From Iamia majanohamensis (GTDB lineage Bacteria; Actinomycetota; Acidimicrobiia; Acidimicrobiales; Iamiaceae): a DNA stretch of 64,000 bases. The notes under the pieces were generated by a model. It saw nothing but the letters and a program-made list of their open reading frames with translations. It made no database searches and was not told the DNA's origin. Within the stretch, counting starts at the first letter, position 1, and every line of letters starts with the position of its first letter. The position numbers and the translations under genes are program-made. The stretch spans positions 1,860,001 through 1,924,000 of the forward strand of contig NZ_CP116942.1 of NCBI RefSeq assembly GCF_028532485.1, read 5' to 3'. This document shows positions 28,811-38,575 of this stretch, one piece after another.

Positions 28811-29593
28811 CTAGTCGAAGCGGCGCTGGTAGGCGGCGGCCACCGCGGTGAGGGGAGCGTCGACGCCCCAGGAGCCGAAGCCACCGGCGGTGGCCGGGTC
28901 GATGCCGGTGCGCTCCAGCACCCGGGCCAGGATGCGTCCGCCGAGGCGCGCCCGGGTCTCGACCGGGAGCGAGGCGGAGCGCAGGAGGAACGACCGGACC
29001 AGGCGGTAGTCGTCGGGCGTGAGCCGACCGGCGTCGAGGTGGGCGGTCCACGCCTCCCAGCCGGGCGGGGGGTGGAAGCGGCGGGGGAGGGCGCCCTGGC
29101 CGCCGGCGCCCCGCTCGCGGACGACGACGGTGCCCGCCAGGTGGTCGCCCAGGCGCCGGAACCGTCGGCTGAACAGGGCCACCGCCACGGCCACGACGCC
29201 GAAGGCGAGGATGACCTCGAAGAGGAAGACCAGGCTGCGCACCACCGCGTGGCGCAGCTTGATCGGGGCCCCCTCGACGGTGACGACCCGCAGGCCCAGG
29301 GCCATCTTCCCCAGGGAGCGGCCCTTGGTGGCCACCTCCCAGGCCACCGGCCACACCACCAGCACCGCGAAGGAGCCGACGGCCAGGAGGATGGCGGCCA
29401 CCGCCTCGTTGCCGGACCCGGTGCCGTCGGTGAGGGTGCTGAACAGCCCGGCCACGGTGAACACGGCCCACAGCACGGCGAAGATCGCCCCCACGTCGAT
29501 CACGGCGGCGAGGAAGCGGCTGGCCAGCCCGGCCGAGTCGAGGTCGAGCTCGACCGCCTCGGGCGTGACGATCCGGAAGCCCTGGGCGGCCAC
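28811..29593 (-). CDS. RDD-family membrane protein
   Basis: The product has 260 residues. The RDD domain occupies about residues 20-150, with SRFLAAVIDVGAIF (the Arg and first Asp of RDD), WPVAWEVATKGRSLGKMALGLRVV and RRFRRLGDHLAGTVVV (second Asp). About 110 soluble residues follow. The GTG start at 29593 is inferred from the domain boundary. In mycobacteria an RDD gene and a divergent SpoIIM-like gene adjoin the DUF4350-MoxR-DUF58 block, as here, so it probably belongs to the same envelope system. The transport substrate is unknown. Confidence 0.85.
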   Translation of the reverse strand: MAAQGFRIVTPEAVELDLDSAGLASRFLAAVIDVGAIFAVLWAVFTVAGLFSTLTDGTGSGNEAVAAILLAVGSFAVLVVWPVAWEVATKGRSLGKMALGLRVVTVEGAPIKLRHAVVRSLVFLFEVILAFGVVAVAVALFSRRFRRLGDHLAGTVVVRERGAGGQGALPRRFHPPPGWEAWTAHLDAGRLTPDDYRLVRSFLLRSASLPVETRARLGGRILARVLERTGIDPATAGGFGSWGVDAPLTAVAAAYQRRFD

Positions 29594-29644
29594 AGTGGTC
29601 CTCGGGGAGCGGGTGGGCGGCCGACCGCGCCGTCGACCGACCGG

Positions 29645-29650
29645 TACGGT
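29645..29650 (+). promoter_or_regulatory. -10 hexamer TACGGT for the SpoIIM-like gene (leaderless)
   Basis: The hexamer is nine bases before the ATG at 29660, in the 66-base divergent gap. Confidence 0.5.
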
Positions 29651-29659
29651 ACCGCCCGG

Positions 29660-30790
29660 ATGGACGTCGACCGCTTCATCGCCCTCAACGCCCCGGGCTG
29701 GGAGCGGACCGCCGAGCTGGCCCGGCGGGCGGGCCGACGGCGCGACCTCACCGGCGGCGAGGTCGACGAGCTGCTGCGGCGCTACCAGGAGACGACGCTG
29801 CACCTCTCCCAGGTGCGCACCACCTACCGGGACCCGGCCCTGACCCGCCGGCTGTCGACGGTGGTGGCCGCCAGCCACGCCGCCATCCACGGGGCCCGGG
29901 TGGCCCGCCTGGCCACCGTGCGGCGCTTCCTGACCGCCACCTTCCCGGCCGCGGTCTGGACGTGCCGGCGCCAGCTGCTGTGGGCCACCGCCCTCTTCTG
30001 GGGCACCGCCGTGGTGCTGGCGCTGGTGTTCTGGCAGGCGCCGGACCGCCTCGACCTGGTGATTCCCGAGTCGTACCAGGAGATCTACGCCGAGGAGGAC
30101 TTCGTCTCCTACTACTCCGAGGACCCCTCGGCCGTGTTCTTCAGCCGGGTCACGACCAACAACATCCAGGTCTCGGTCCTCGCCTACGCCCTCGGCGCCG
30201 CCGCGGTCATCCCCGGGGCCCTGATCCTCTTCGAGAACGGCGCCGCCATCGGCGTGGTCGCGGGCCTGTTCCTGGAGCGGGGCGAGTTCTGGTCGGTGTT
30301 CATGACCTACGTGCTGCCCCACGGCCTCCTGGAGCTGACCGCCATCACCGTGGCCGGGGCCGCCGGCCTCCGGGTGGGGTGGACCCTCTTCGCGCCCGGC
30401 GACCGGACCCGGGGCCAGGCCCTGGGGGAGGAGGGGCGCCGCAGCGTCACCATCGTGCTCGGCACCGCCCTGGCGTTCCTCGTGGCCGGCCTGGTGGAGG
30501 GCTTCGTCACCGGCTCTCCGGCGCTGCCCGCAGGGGTGAAGGTGGCGGTGGGCGCGCTGGTGTGGGTCGCGTTCCTGCTGTGGGTGCTCGTCGGCGGGCG
30601 CCGGGCGGTGGCCGAGGGGTGGACCGGGGCCCTGGAGGAGCTGCGCCCGACCTGGGTGCCCCTCGACCCCCTCGCCCCCGTCACCGCCCCACCCCCCGCC
30701 CCCGACCTCCCGGCGGCCCTGGCCCCCACCCAGCCCACCGGCGAGAGCACCGACGGCGACGGCGCGCCCGCGGCTCCCACCCTCATGTAG
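29660..30790 (+). CDS. SpoIIM-like (stage II sporulation protein M family) membrane protein
   Basis: The product has 376 residues. The N-terminal 90 residues are helical and soluble (WERTAELARRAGR...LSQVRTTYRDPALTRRLS). Five or six membrane segments follow, with the conserved NNIQVSVLAYALGAAAVIPGALILFENGAAIGVVAG and PHGLLELTAITVAGAAG motifs of the SpoIIM/DUF95 family. The C-terminal 50 residues are Pro-rich. Despite the name, non-sporulating actinobacteria carry it beside MoxR-DUF58 genes. A role in envelope assembly is inferred. Confidence 0.88.
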   Translation: MDVDRFIALNAPGWERTAELARRAGRRRDLTGGEVDELLRRYQETTLHLSQVRTTYRDPALTRRLSTVVAASHAAIHGARVARLATVRRFLTATFPAAVWTCRRQLLWATALFWGTAVVLALVFWQAPDRLDLVIPESYQEIYAEEDFVSYYSEDPSAVFFSRVTTNNIQVSVLAYALGAAAVIPGALILFENGAAIGVVAGLFLERGEFWSVFMTYVLPHGLLELTAITVAGAAGLRVGWTLFAPGDRTRGQALGEEGRRSVTIVLGTALAFLVAGLVEGFVTGSPALPAGVKVAVGALVWVAFLLWVLVGGRRAVAEGWTGALEELRPTWVPLDPLAPVTAPPPAPDLPAALAPTQPTGESTDGDGAPAAPTLM

Positions 30791-31154
30791 CCCGCCATCG
30801 GTCCACCAGGACCGTCGGCCGGGCCCCGACGCCCTCGCACGTCGCCCTCCTTGGTGCCCCGAACCAGCGACCATCCGCGTTGCCGGGGCAACGCGACCGG
30901 TCGCTGCTTCGCAGGGGGACCGACGGCACCGAGGAGGTGGCCCCTCCTCAGGGGACCGACGGCACCGGGGACGGGAGCGGACGAGGCGGACAGCCCGGCG
31001 CAGCCGCTGGGGGGTGCGGGGGGTCTCCCCCCGCAGAGGCGGGTGGCTGCGAGGGACGAGCCGTCACCAGCCGGGCTCCTTCGGTGCGAGCGCAGCGAGC
31101 CCCACCAGCTCGTCGGAACGGAGCGAGCGCAGCGAGCGAGTGACGACGAAACCG
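30791..31154. repeat. Convergent gap with hairpin and dispersed repeat copy 2
   Basis: No gene is seen in these 364 bases. At 30866-30905 there is a strong double hairpin: outer arms AGCGACC/GGTCGCT and inner GCGTTGCC/GGCAACGC. A short direct repeat GGGACCGACGGCACCG occurs twice between 30915 and 30965. From 31000 to 31150 lies the second, inverted copy of the repeat found at 15524-15727, ending in the palindromic GAGCGAGCGCAGCGAGCGAG. Confidence 0.7.
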
Positions 31155-32447
31155 TCAGCGCATGTCCAGGTAGGTGTCGACCAGGCGGCCGGAGAGCCGG
31201 CCGGGCGGGGCGTCGACCACGGTCGCCCCCAGGCCCCGGAGGCGGGCGGCCAGGCGGGCCCGCTCCTCGAGCGCCGAGGTGGCCGCGGCCCGGAGGAAGG
31301 CGGCCTCGTCGTCGGCCACCGGCGCATCGGCCCAGGCCGCCACCTCGGGGTCGGCCACCGCGACGACCACCACGGTGCTGTCGCGCAGCACCAGGGGGAG
31401 GGCCGGCACCAGCACCTGGCCCACCGTGGCCTCGGTGAGGTCGGTGGCGATGACCACCGTGGTCCGCCGACGGTGCCGGGCCTTGGTGTGGGCCAGCGCG
31501 GCCCGGTGGTCGGTCTCGACCAGGGCGGGCTCGAGGTCGTAGGTGGCCTCCACCACCCGGGCCAGCTGGTCGGGGCGGTGGGAGGGCGGCAGGGAGGCCC
31601 GGACCTCGTTGTCGTAGGCCACCACGCCGATCCTGTCCTCCAGCCCGGTGGCCACGGTGACCAGGGCGAAGGTGGCGTCGAGGAGGTGCTCCAGCCGGGG
31701 GACGTCGCCCACCCGGCCCGCCGTGGTCCGGCCCACGTCGAGGAGGGTGACGATGGTCTGGTTGCGCTCGGCCCGGTAGGTGCGGACCACGGGGCGTGGG
31801 TTGCGGGCGGTGGCGGCCCAGTCGATGCGGCGGAAGTCGTCGTCGGGGGTGTACTCCCGGAGCTGGTCGAAGTCCGTGCCGGTGCCCGGCAGCCGCACCG
31901 TGCGCACGCCCAGCTCGAGGCGCCGGGCCCGGGCCAGGCGCAGCTCGGCGTCGGCCCGGCTGGGGAAGGCGGGCACCACCTTCAGCTCGCCGGGCACGTC
32001 GACGGTGGCCTGGCGGGCCGCCAGGCCGAGGGGCCCGACCGACCGCAGGGTGACGCGGGTGGGGGCGAAGCGGCCCCGGCGGCCGGGGCGGATCCGGGTG
32101 TCGACCCGGGCCTCGGTGCGGGCCGGCACCTTCGTGGTCCAGCGGCGGGTGTCGGCCCGCAGGGAGGGGGCGAGCTCGTCGGCCACGGCCAGGCGGACGG
32201 CGCGCCCGCCGGGGTTGCGGAGCACGAGGGCGGAGCGGGCGGTGGCGCCCAGGGCGACCTGGTCGGGCAGGTCGCGACCCACCTCCAGCGACCGTGGGGC
32301 GACGGCCAGGGCGACGTCCAGCGCCGCCACCGCGAGGAGCACCAGGTCCGGCGCCCACCAGGGGAAGGGCAGGCTGTCGGGCAGCAGGAGGCGCACGCCC
32401 ACCAGGGCGAGGGCGCAGAGCGCGAGGCGGCGGGTGCCGGCGGGCAC
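31155..32447 (-). CDS. DUF58 protein (VWA-like, MoxR partner)
   Basis: The product has 430 residues. Two N-terminal membrane segments and a beta domain precede the DUF58 signature REYTPDDDFRRIDWAATARNPRPVVRTYRAERNQ, here at residues about 215-245. The following VWA-like domain has LLDVGRTTAG where a metal-binding DxSxS would be, so the MIDAS site is degenerate. DUF58 proteins are encoded directly with MoxR AAA+ ATPases, which remodel or load them. It is the last gene of the operon starting at 36359, 34 bases after moxR. Confidence 0.9.
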   Translation of the reverse strand: MPAGTRRLALCALALVGVRLLLPDSLPFPWWAPDLVLLAVAALDVALAVAPRSLEVGRDLPDQVALGATARSALVLRNPGGRAVRLAVADELAPSLRADTRRWTTKVPARTEARVDTRIRPGRRGRFAPTRVTLRSVGPLGLAARQATVDVPGELKVVPAFPSRADAELRLARARRLELGVRTVRLPGTGTDFDQLREYTPDDDFRRIDWAATARNPRPVVRTYRAERNQTIVTLLDVGRTTAGRVGDVPRLEHLLDATFALVTVATGLEDRIGVVAYDNEVRASLPPSHRPDQLARVVEATYDLEPALVETDHRAALAHTKARHRRRTTVVIATDLTEATVGQVLVPALPLVLRDSTVVVVAVADPEVAAWADAPVADDEAAFLRAAATSALEERARLAARLRGLGATVVDAPPGRLSGRLVDTYLDMR

Positions 32448-32481
32448 GGTCAGCGGTGGGGTCCGGGGGCGGGCACGGCGG

Positions 32482-33551
<1,070 letters not shown>

Positions 33552-33555
<4 letters not shown>

Positions 33556-34655
33556 CGGTGGACGTCCCTTCGGAGGTGGTCGAGGTGGGTCGCGGTGGCG
33601 ACGAGGCCGGCCTCGTCGACGACGGGGTCGAGGAGGGCGCGGCGGACGAGGTCGGGGTCGACGCCGGCGTGGGCCCGCAGGGCGTCGGCCAGCTCCTCGG
33701 GCCGCGGGTCGGGTCCCAGGCCGAGGGTGGTGCCGAGGTCGCGCCGGGACCGGCGACGGAGCCGTTCGGCCGCGTCGGCGGCGTCGCCGTTGCGGTCGAG
33801 CAGGCGGCCCGAGGCCAGGACGAGGTCGGAGGCGGGCAGCGGCACCGGCAGCTCCTCGACCACCGGGCGGCCCAGGCGCCGCCCCGAGACCAGGGCCCAG
33901 ACGAGGAAGGCCACCACCAGCTGGGAGACGGCCTGCTCGCCCCGGGCCGGGAGGGCGCCGAGCACGGAGCCGTCGCCCACGTCGTCGGCGTCGGTGAGGA
34001 AGCGGTTCGGGTCGAGCACCCGCACCTGGACGTCGTCGCCCGGGGCCACGAGGGCGACGGCCAGCCCGGCGTCGTCGCCCTGGTCGAGGGCGGCGTTGGT
34101 GAGCGGGGCGGGGTCCGACGTGGCCGCGACCAGGCCGGAGCCGACCCGGCGGACGTCGACGGCGGCGAGGCGCTCGCCGCCCAGGCCGGTGCCCACGAAG
34201 CACGACGACGAGCTCCCGGTCAGGGGGAAGACCCCCGCCAGGCCCTGGACCGGGCCGAGGTCGCGCAGGGCGTCCACCTCGCAGTCGGGCCCGGCGTCGC
34301 GCACCTCGGCCTGCAGCAGGAGGTCACCACCCGGGGCCAGGGCCGCGCCCTGGTCGGTGACCACGAGCAGGCCCCCGTCCTCGACCCAGGCCTCCAGGTC
34401 CTCGGCCGGGTCGCCGCCCAGGGTGTCCCGCAGCTGGACCACGACGTCGTCGTCGTCCCGGGGCAGGCCCCCGATGCGGACCGTCGCCCCCTCGGCCCGC
34501 AGCAGCGCGACGAGGGCGGCGGTGCCCTCGGGGCCGGTGCCGCGGGGGTCGAGGGCCGGGCGGTCGTAGGGGTCCTGCGACGGGCTCGACAGGAGCAGGA
34601 TGGCGGCCAGGGCCAGGACCACGGCCCCGCCGGCCAGCACGGCGCGGCGGCTCAC
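33552..34655 (-). CDS. DUF4350-domain membrane protein
   Basis: The product has 367 residues. The N-terminal membrane helix (AVLAGGAVVLALAAILLL) is followed by a DUF4350 domain with the LLRAEGATVRIG start and the EDGGLLVVTDQG strand. A second membrane segment lies near residue 270 (AVSQLVVAFLVWALVSGRRLGRPVVEE) and a helical cytosolic tail completes the protein. The GTG overlaps the preceding stop (GTGA). It belongs to the conserved DUF4129-DUF4350-MoxR-DUF58 set (compare M. tuberculosis Rv3691-Rv3695). Confidence 0.87.
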
Positions 34656-35470
34656 CGGACCCCCGCACCGAGGTCGTCGGGGGCGGCGGTCGGGGCCCGG
34701 GGCGCGGCGGCCACCGCCGCCTCGGCCGACCGGCGGGCGGCCGCGCTGGCGTCGGTGTCGGCGTCCGAGGAGCCGAACCACACCTCCTCGAACAGGTCGG
34801 CCAGGGGCGCGAAGGCGGGGCTGGCCTCGGGGGCCCGGGCGGCCAGGTCCCGCCGCAGCTCGCCGGCGGTCCGGCCCGGGGCGTCGACCACCAGGTCGCG
34901 CTCGACGTAGGTGGCGGTGACGGCCCGGAACCGGGCCCGGACCGCGCCGCGGTGGTCCCCGGCGGCCTCGCAGCGCTCGGCCTCGGCGCCCCACTCCCGG
35001 GGGCTGCGCAGCGGGGTCAGCTCGACGTCGCTGTCGACGGGGTCGTCGGCCGGCGCCGCCCGGGAGCGACGGGTCGAGGCGACCACCCAGGCGGCGAGGG
35101 CGGCGGCGCCGAGGACCACCACCGCCACGATGACGATCGAGAGGCCGTCGGCCGCGCCCTGCCCCGGGCCCGACAGGTCGGGCAGGCGCCCGTCGAACCA
35201 GTCCCGGGCCCGGTCGAGCAGGCTGCGGCCGCCCTCCTCGGGGGCCTGGTACTCGCTGCCCTCCAGGATCTCCTCGGCCGTGCGCCGGGCCCGGTCCGGG
35301 TCGGCATCGGGGTCGACGGGCAGCTGGGGCCCGTCGTCGACCTGGGCCCCCGGCTCGGGGTGCGGTCCTCCGAGCGGCGCCCCCGCCGCAGGCAGGGCGA
35401 CGAGCAGCACGAGGACGGCCGCGGCCGCAGCGGCGGCGGCTCGCCGGCGGGGGCGGTGTGGGTCAGGCAC
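34652..35470 (-). CDS. DUF4129-domain protein
   Basis: The product has 272 residues. It has a signal or anchor segment at residues 10-30, an extracytoplasmic stretch, a membrane helix near residues 110-130 (IVIVAVVVLGAAALAAWVV), and a C-terminal DUF4129 domain with the RFRAVTATYVERDLV and RTAGELRRDLAA motifs, followed by FEEVWFG. Its GTG start overlaps the upstream gene by eight bases. In some bacteria this domain is fused to a transglutaminase; no such domain is present here. Confidence 0.87.
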   Translation of the reverse strand: MPDPHRPRRRAAAAAAAAVLVLLVALPAAGAPLGGPHPEPGAQVDDGPQLPVDPDADPDRARRTAEEILEGSEYQAPEEGGRSLLDRARDWFDGRLPDLSGPGQGAADGLSIVIVAVVVLGAAALAAWVVASTRRSRAAPADDPVDSDVELTPLRSPREWGAEAERCEAAGDHRGAVRARFRAVTATYVERDLVVDAPGRTAGELRRDLAARAPEASPAFAPLADLFEEVWFGSSDADTDASAAARRSAEAAVAAAPRAPTAAPDDLGAGVR

Positions 35471-36359
35471 CGGCGGCGTCCTCCTCCAGCTCGACCTCCA
35501 GGTCGTAGCCCTCCACCTGCACCTTCAGGTCGAGGGCGATGAGGGCCATGGCCATGGCGAGCAGCGGGTCGAGGACGAGGTGGGGGAGGGCACCGGCCAG
35601 GGCGGTGGCCGCGGCCCCGCCGGCGTCGACCCAGCCCCCGGTCAGGGCGGAGAGGATCGGGACCCCGACCAGGCTGAGCAGGGCCGCGGTCAGGGCCGCG
35701 ACGAGGGTGGCCACCGGGATGGAGAGGCAGAGGGTCCAGAACCGGCGCAGCGACAGGCGGAACGACCGCACCACGCCCTCCCACGGGCCCAGGCCCTCCA
35801 TGGCCCACAGGGGGGCGGCCACGCCGAAGACCAGGGGCCCGAGGCCGACGCCGATGCAGGTGACGACCTCGAGGGCGTGGACGATGGCCCACAGGCCGAG
35901 CAGCGAGTGCAGCCGGCGCCCCACCCGTCGGAGAGCGTCGGCCCCGGTGGTGGTGCGGCCCTGCGACCAGTCGTGGACGAGGAGGCCCGAGGCGGCCCCG
36001 ATGACGGCGAGGCCGAACGACGGCAGGGCCCGCGACGCCAGGATGGCGAAGGTGCTGCCCTCGCCGGCCCGGTCGGCCAGCAGCCCCACGGTCACAGGGT
36101 CGGGGAAGAAGGCGAGCCAGAAGAAGGCCAGGTTGTCCTCGATGCCGGCCGCCCACTCGTCGCGGAGGAGGAGGGCCAGCACCAGCCAGATGGGGACCTG
36201 CACGGCCAGGCTGATGGTGGCCACGTCGCCCAGGCGGGTGCGGAGCAGGTTGGTGGCCCGGTCGATGACCTCGACGGGCCCCTGGGGGCGCAGGGGCACC
36301 AGGAGCCGGAGGTCGGAGCCGGCCGGACGGGTCCGGGGCTCTGGTGCGGCCGGGCTCAC
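35463..36359 (-). CDS. Polytopic membrane protein, first gene of the MoxR operon
   Basis: The product has 298 residues with about six membrane segments and no recognised catalytic motif. It has a weak resemblance to the glycerophosphoryl-diester-phosphodiesterase-type membrane domain (repeated WxLxxLxxxLP-like segments and internal symmetry), but I do not assign it. It leads the five-gene coupled operon. The GTG at 36359 has TAGGTT nine bases upstream, so the whole operon would be expressed as a leaderless mRNA. Confidence 0.8.
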   Translation of the reverse strand: MSPAAPEPRTRPAGSDLRLLVPLRPQGPVEVIDRATNLLRTRLGDVATISLAVQVPIWLVLALLLRDEWAAGIEDNLAFFWLAFFPDPVTVGLLADRAGEGSTFAILASRALPSFGLAVIGAASGLLVHDWSQGRTTTGADALRRVGRRLHSLLGLWAIVHALEVVTCIGVGLGPLVFGVAAPLWAMEGLGPWEGVVRSFRLSLRRFWTLCLSIPVATLVAALTAALLSLVGVPILSALTGGWVDAGGAAATALAGALPHLVLDPLLAMAMALIALDLKVQVEGYDLEVELEEDAAGA

Positions 36360-36368
36360 GGTGCGGGC

Positions 36369-36374
36369 AACCTA
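36369..36374 (-). promoter_or_regulatory. -10 hexamer TAGGTT for the MoxR operon (leaderless)
   Basis: On the minus strand the hexamer ends nine bases before the GTG at 36359. Confidence 0.5.
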
Positions 36375-36413
36375 CCCGGGTCGGTCGCCCCGCCGGGCGC
36401 AGCCGGTCAGGGG

Positions 36414-37420
36414 CTACTCGATCAGGCGGATGACACGGGGCGTGGCCGCCGTGGGGACGCCGTCGGAGGTCTCGCCGCCGGAGACGTACGGGACGTCGCT
36501 GCGGAAGTAGCCCTCGTACTTGGGGTTGCCGTACCCGTCACCCACGATGTGGAACACGGCCCAGGCGACGGCGTGCATCACGATCTTGGTGCCGTTGCCC
36601 CGCCCCTCGTCGGCGATGGGGATGAGCATGTCGCAGTCGGTGAACGGGCCCCCGGTGGGGCATGCGGTGGCGCCCAGGACCTGGTTCTGGATCTCGTGCT
36701 CGAACCCGTTCCCGTTGTCGGCCTCCACCCAGCCGGGCAGGTCGATCTCGTCGGCGTCCTCGATCTTGCCCTTGAAGGCGGAGCCCGCACCGCAGGTGGG
36801 GACCTTCGACGACTGGATGTCGACCTTGCCCATCGCCGTCGCCGTCTCGACGTTCACCGTCCCGTCCGGGTTGAGGATCGGGTAGCCGCCTCGCGCCGGG
36901 TTGCCGCAGACGACGAACGGGCTGGCCGTGCCCACGAGCGGTTGGGACGTCGCCGCCGACGTCGCCCGGGCTGTCACCTCCTCCTGGTCGACGATGCGCC
37001 CGAAGCTGGTGGGTCGGGACTCGGAGCCCTCGACGTCGACGCCGACGGCTTCGGGGTCGTCGACCGCCGAGGAGGTGCACGGCCCGAGGGGATCGCCCTT
37101 CCCGTCCACGTGCAGGCCTCCAGGTCCACGCCGTTCTCCTCGACCACGGAGCGGGCCACGGCGACCACGTCGCCGGCGGCCGTGCCCTCCTCGTCGGCGA
37201 TCCGGTAGCGGTCGAGGGCCCGGGTGGCCGCCAGCGAGGCCTCGTCCACCGCGTTCTGGGCCTTGCGCCGCTGGGGGTAGGCCTGCGACCCGTCGATCAC
37301 CAGGGTCGAGACGACCAGGAGGGAGGCCATGGAGAGGGTCATGACCACCAGCGAGGCGCCGTGCTCGCGCCGGGTGCGGGTCGGGCCCCCCGCGCCGGGG
37401 TGGTGTCGGAACGGTCTCAT
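36414..37420 (-). pseudogene. TadG-like pseudopilin protein, frameshifted
   Basis: Read from the ATG at 37420, a basic start, a hydrophobic segment (ASLVVMTLSMASLLVVSTLVIDGSQAYPQRRKAQNAVDEASLAATRAL) and the TadG-like pattern are clear up to EACTW. The frame then becomes a spurious Arg/Pro-rich tail ending at 36974. In another frame DGKGDPLGPCTSS continues smoothly to the stop at 36414 with Cys- and Gly-rich secreted-domain sequence. Restoring one G in the TGGAC at 37108-37104 joins the two as CTWDGKGDPLGPC and gives about 335 residues. So a single-base deletion in a G run has broken the gene, unless it is a sequencing error. It is the third gene of the minus-strand Tad set. Confidence 0.8.
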
Positions 37421-37442
37421 GGGATCACCTCGGTGGTGCGGG

Positions 37443-37949
37443 TCACGGGTCGGAGGAGGATGGTTGGCGGACGATGGCCATCGTCGCTGAGCCTTCGATG
37501 TCGCGGATCGGCAGCCCGTGGCCGATGAAGGAGACGGGCTGGAACTCCCACGTCACCTCGACCCGGAGGAAGTCGGTGTCCGCGTCGGCCGACGCGCAGC
37601 TGGTGGCGTGGGTGCCGCCGGAGGCTGCGCTGCTGGTGAGGCAGCTGACGGCGATCTCGTCGACGTCCTGGCCGACCAGCCGGCCCTCCACCGCCTCGAC
37701 GATGGCGTCGTGGTCGGCGGATCCGACGACGTCGGCCTCGGCATGGTCGAGGATGCCCACGCGGGCCCCGTCGGCGGCGGCGGACGTGGCCTGGCTGGTC
37801 TGCAGCACCCCGAGCCCGATGTCGACGACGCCGAGCACCATGCTGAAGAAGATCGGCAGGGCGATGGCGGCCTCGACGAGGGCGACGCCACGCTCGCGTC
37901 GGCGGTGTCGGCGGGGCGCCGCGACGCCGCGGACGTGGGCGAGCCTCAT
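37443..37949 (-). CDS. TadE-like pseudopilin
   Basis: The product has 168 residues. After a basic leader (RRHRRRERG) comes the TadE-type hydrophobic segment VALVEAAIALPIFFSMVLGVVDIG with the conserved Glu at position 5 of the mature pilin. The body is exported and has two Cys (SCLTSS, SCASA). TadE/F proteins are minor pseudopilins of Flp/Tad systems. No prepilin peptidase, TadA ATPase or TadB/C genes are in the window. The ATG overlaps the upstream stop (ATGA). Confidence 0.88.
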   Translation of the reverse strand: MRLAHVRGVAAPRRHRRRERGVALVEAAIALPIFFSMVLGVVDIGLGVLQTSQATSAAADGARVGILDHAEADVVGSADHDAIVEAVEGRLVGQDVDEIAVSCLTSSAASGGTHATSCASADADTDFLRVEVTWEFQPVSFIGHGLPIRDIEGSATMAIVRQPSSSDP

Positions 37950-38476
37950 CCCTGGACCACCGTCTCGACCTCGCGGCTGAGGGTCAGGGTGTCACCCGTG
38001 ACGGCGGCCGCGAACGGGCTGAGCATGTCGATGTCGGCGGTCACGGTGACGACCACCCGGTCGCCCGGCCCGACGGCGACGCCGCCGGTGGGCGTCCCGC
38101 ACCCGGTGTACTCCTGTCGGACGTCTCCGTCGGCCAGGGCGACGGTCACGGTGTAGCCGTCGCGCTGAGAGAGCTCGATGTCCTGACCCGCACTCCGGTC
38201 GGCCACGTTCTCCCGGCCCTGGCAGCCGGAGTCCACGGCTGCGGGCGTCTCGCGGGCGATGGCGGCGCCCTCCCGGGCTGCGTTCGACATGCGGTTCTGG
38301 AGCTGGGCCACCCGGCCGTAGTCCAGGGTGGCGAAGACCACCATCACCAGGAGCAGGCCCACGAAGGCCAGCTCCACGAGGGCGGCCCCCTGGTCACCCC
38401 TCCGGTCGGGACCGTGCGGGGCGGGGTCGGGACGGGCGCGTCCCCCGTCTCTCGTCGGATGATGACCGTGTGCCAC
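37946..38476 (-). CDS. TadE-like pseudopilin
   Basis: The product has 176 residues. A Gly/Arg-rich leader ends at RGDQG, followed by AALVELAFVGLLLVMVVFATLDYGRVAQLQNRMSNAAREGA, the TadE pilin-like segment. A beta-rich domain with two Cys pairs follows. The GTG at 38476 is the most upstream plausible start; a later start is possible because the leader is unusually long. It lies 99 bases after dgt on the same strand and leads the set TadE-TadE-TadG. Confidence 0.86.
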   Translation of the reverse strand: MAHGHHPTRDGGRARPDPAPHGPDRRGDQGAALVELAFVGLLLVMVVFATLDYGRVAQLQNRMSNAAREGAAIARETPAAVDSGCQGRENVADRSAGQDIELSQRDGYTVTVALADGDVRQEYTGCGTPTGGVAVGPGDRVVVTVTADIDMLSPFAAAVTGDTLTLSREVETVVQG

Positions 38477-38575
38477 TCGTGCCGCCTCCTCCCGCCGGGC
38501 CCCATCGGAGCGAGGACGGAGGAGTTGAGCGCGTGGTCTCCCGGCGGGCCGGCCCTGCCGCCGGGGCGCAGCCGG

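Noticed and set aside
28811-30790. Evidence of sporulation from the SpoIIM-like gene
   Set aside because: SpoIIM/DUF95 proteins beside MoxR-DUF58 genes occur in many non-sporulating actinobacteria; no other sporulation gene is present.
30866-30905. A small structured RNA gene in the SpoIIM-DUF58 gap
   Set aside because: The hairpin lies between convergent genes with no promoter hexamer found upstream; a terminator or repeat is the simpler reading.
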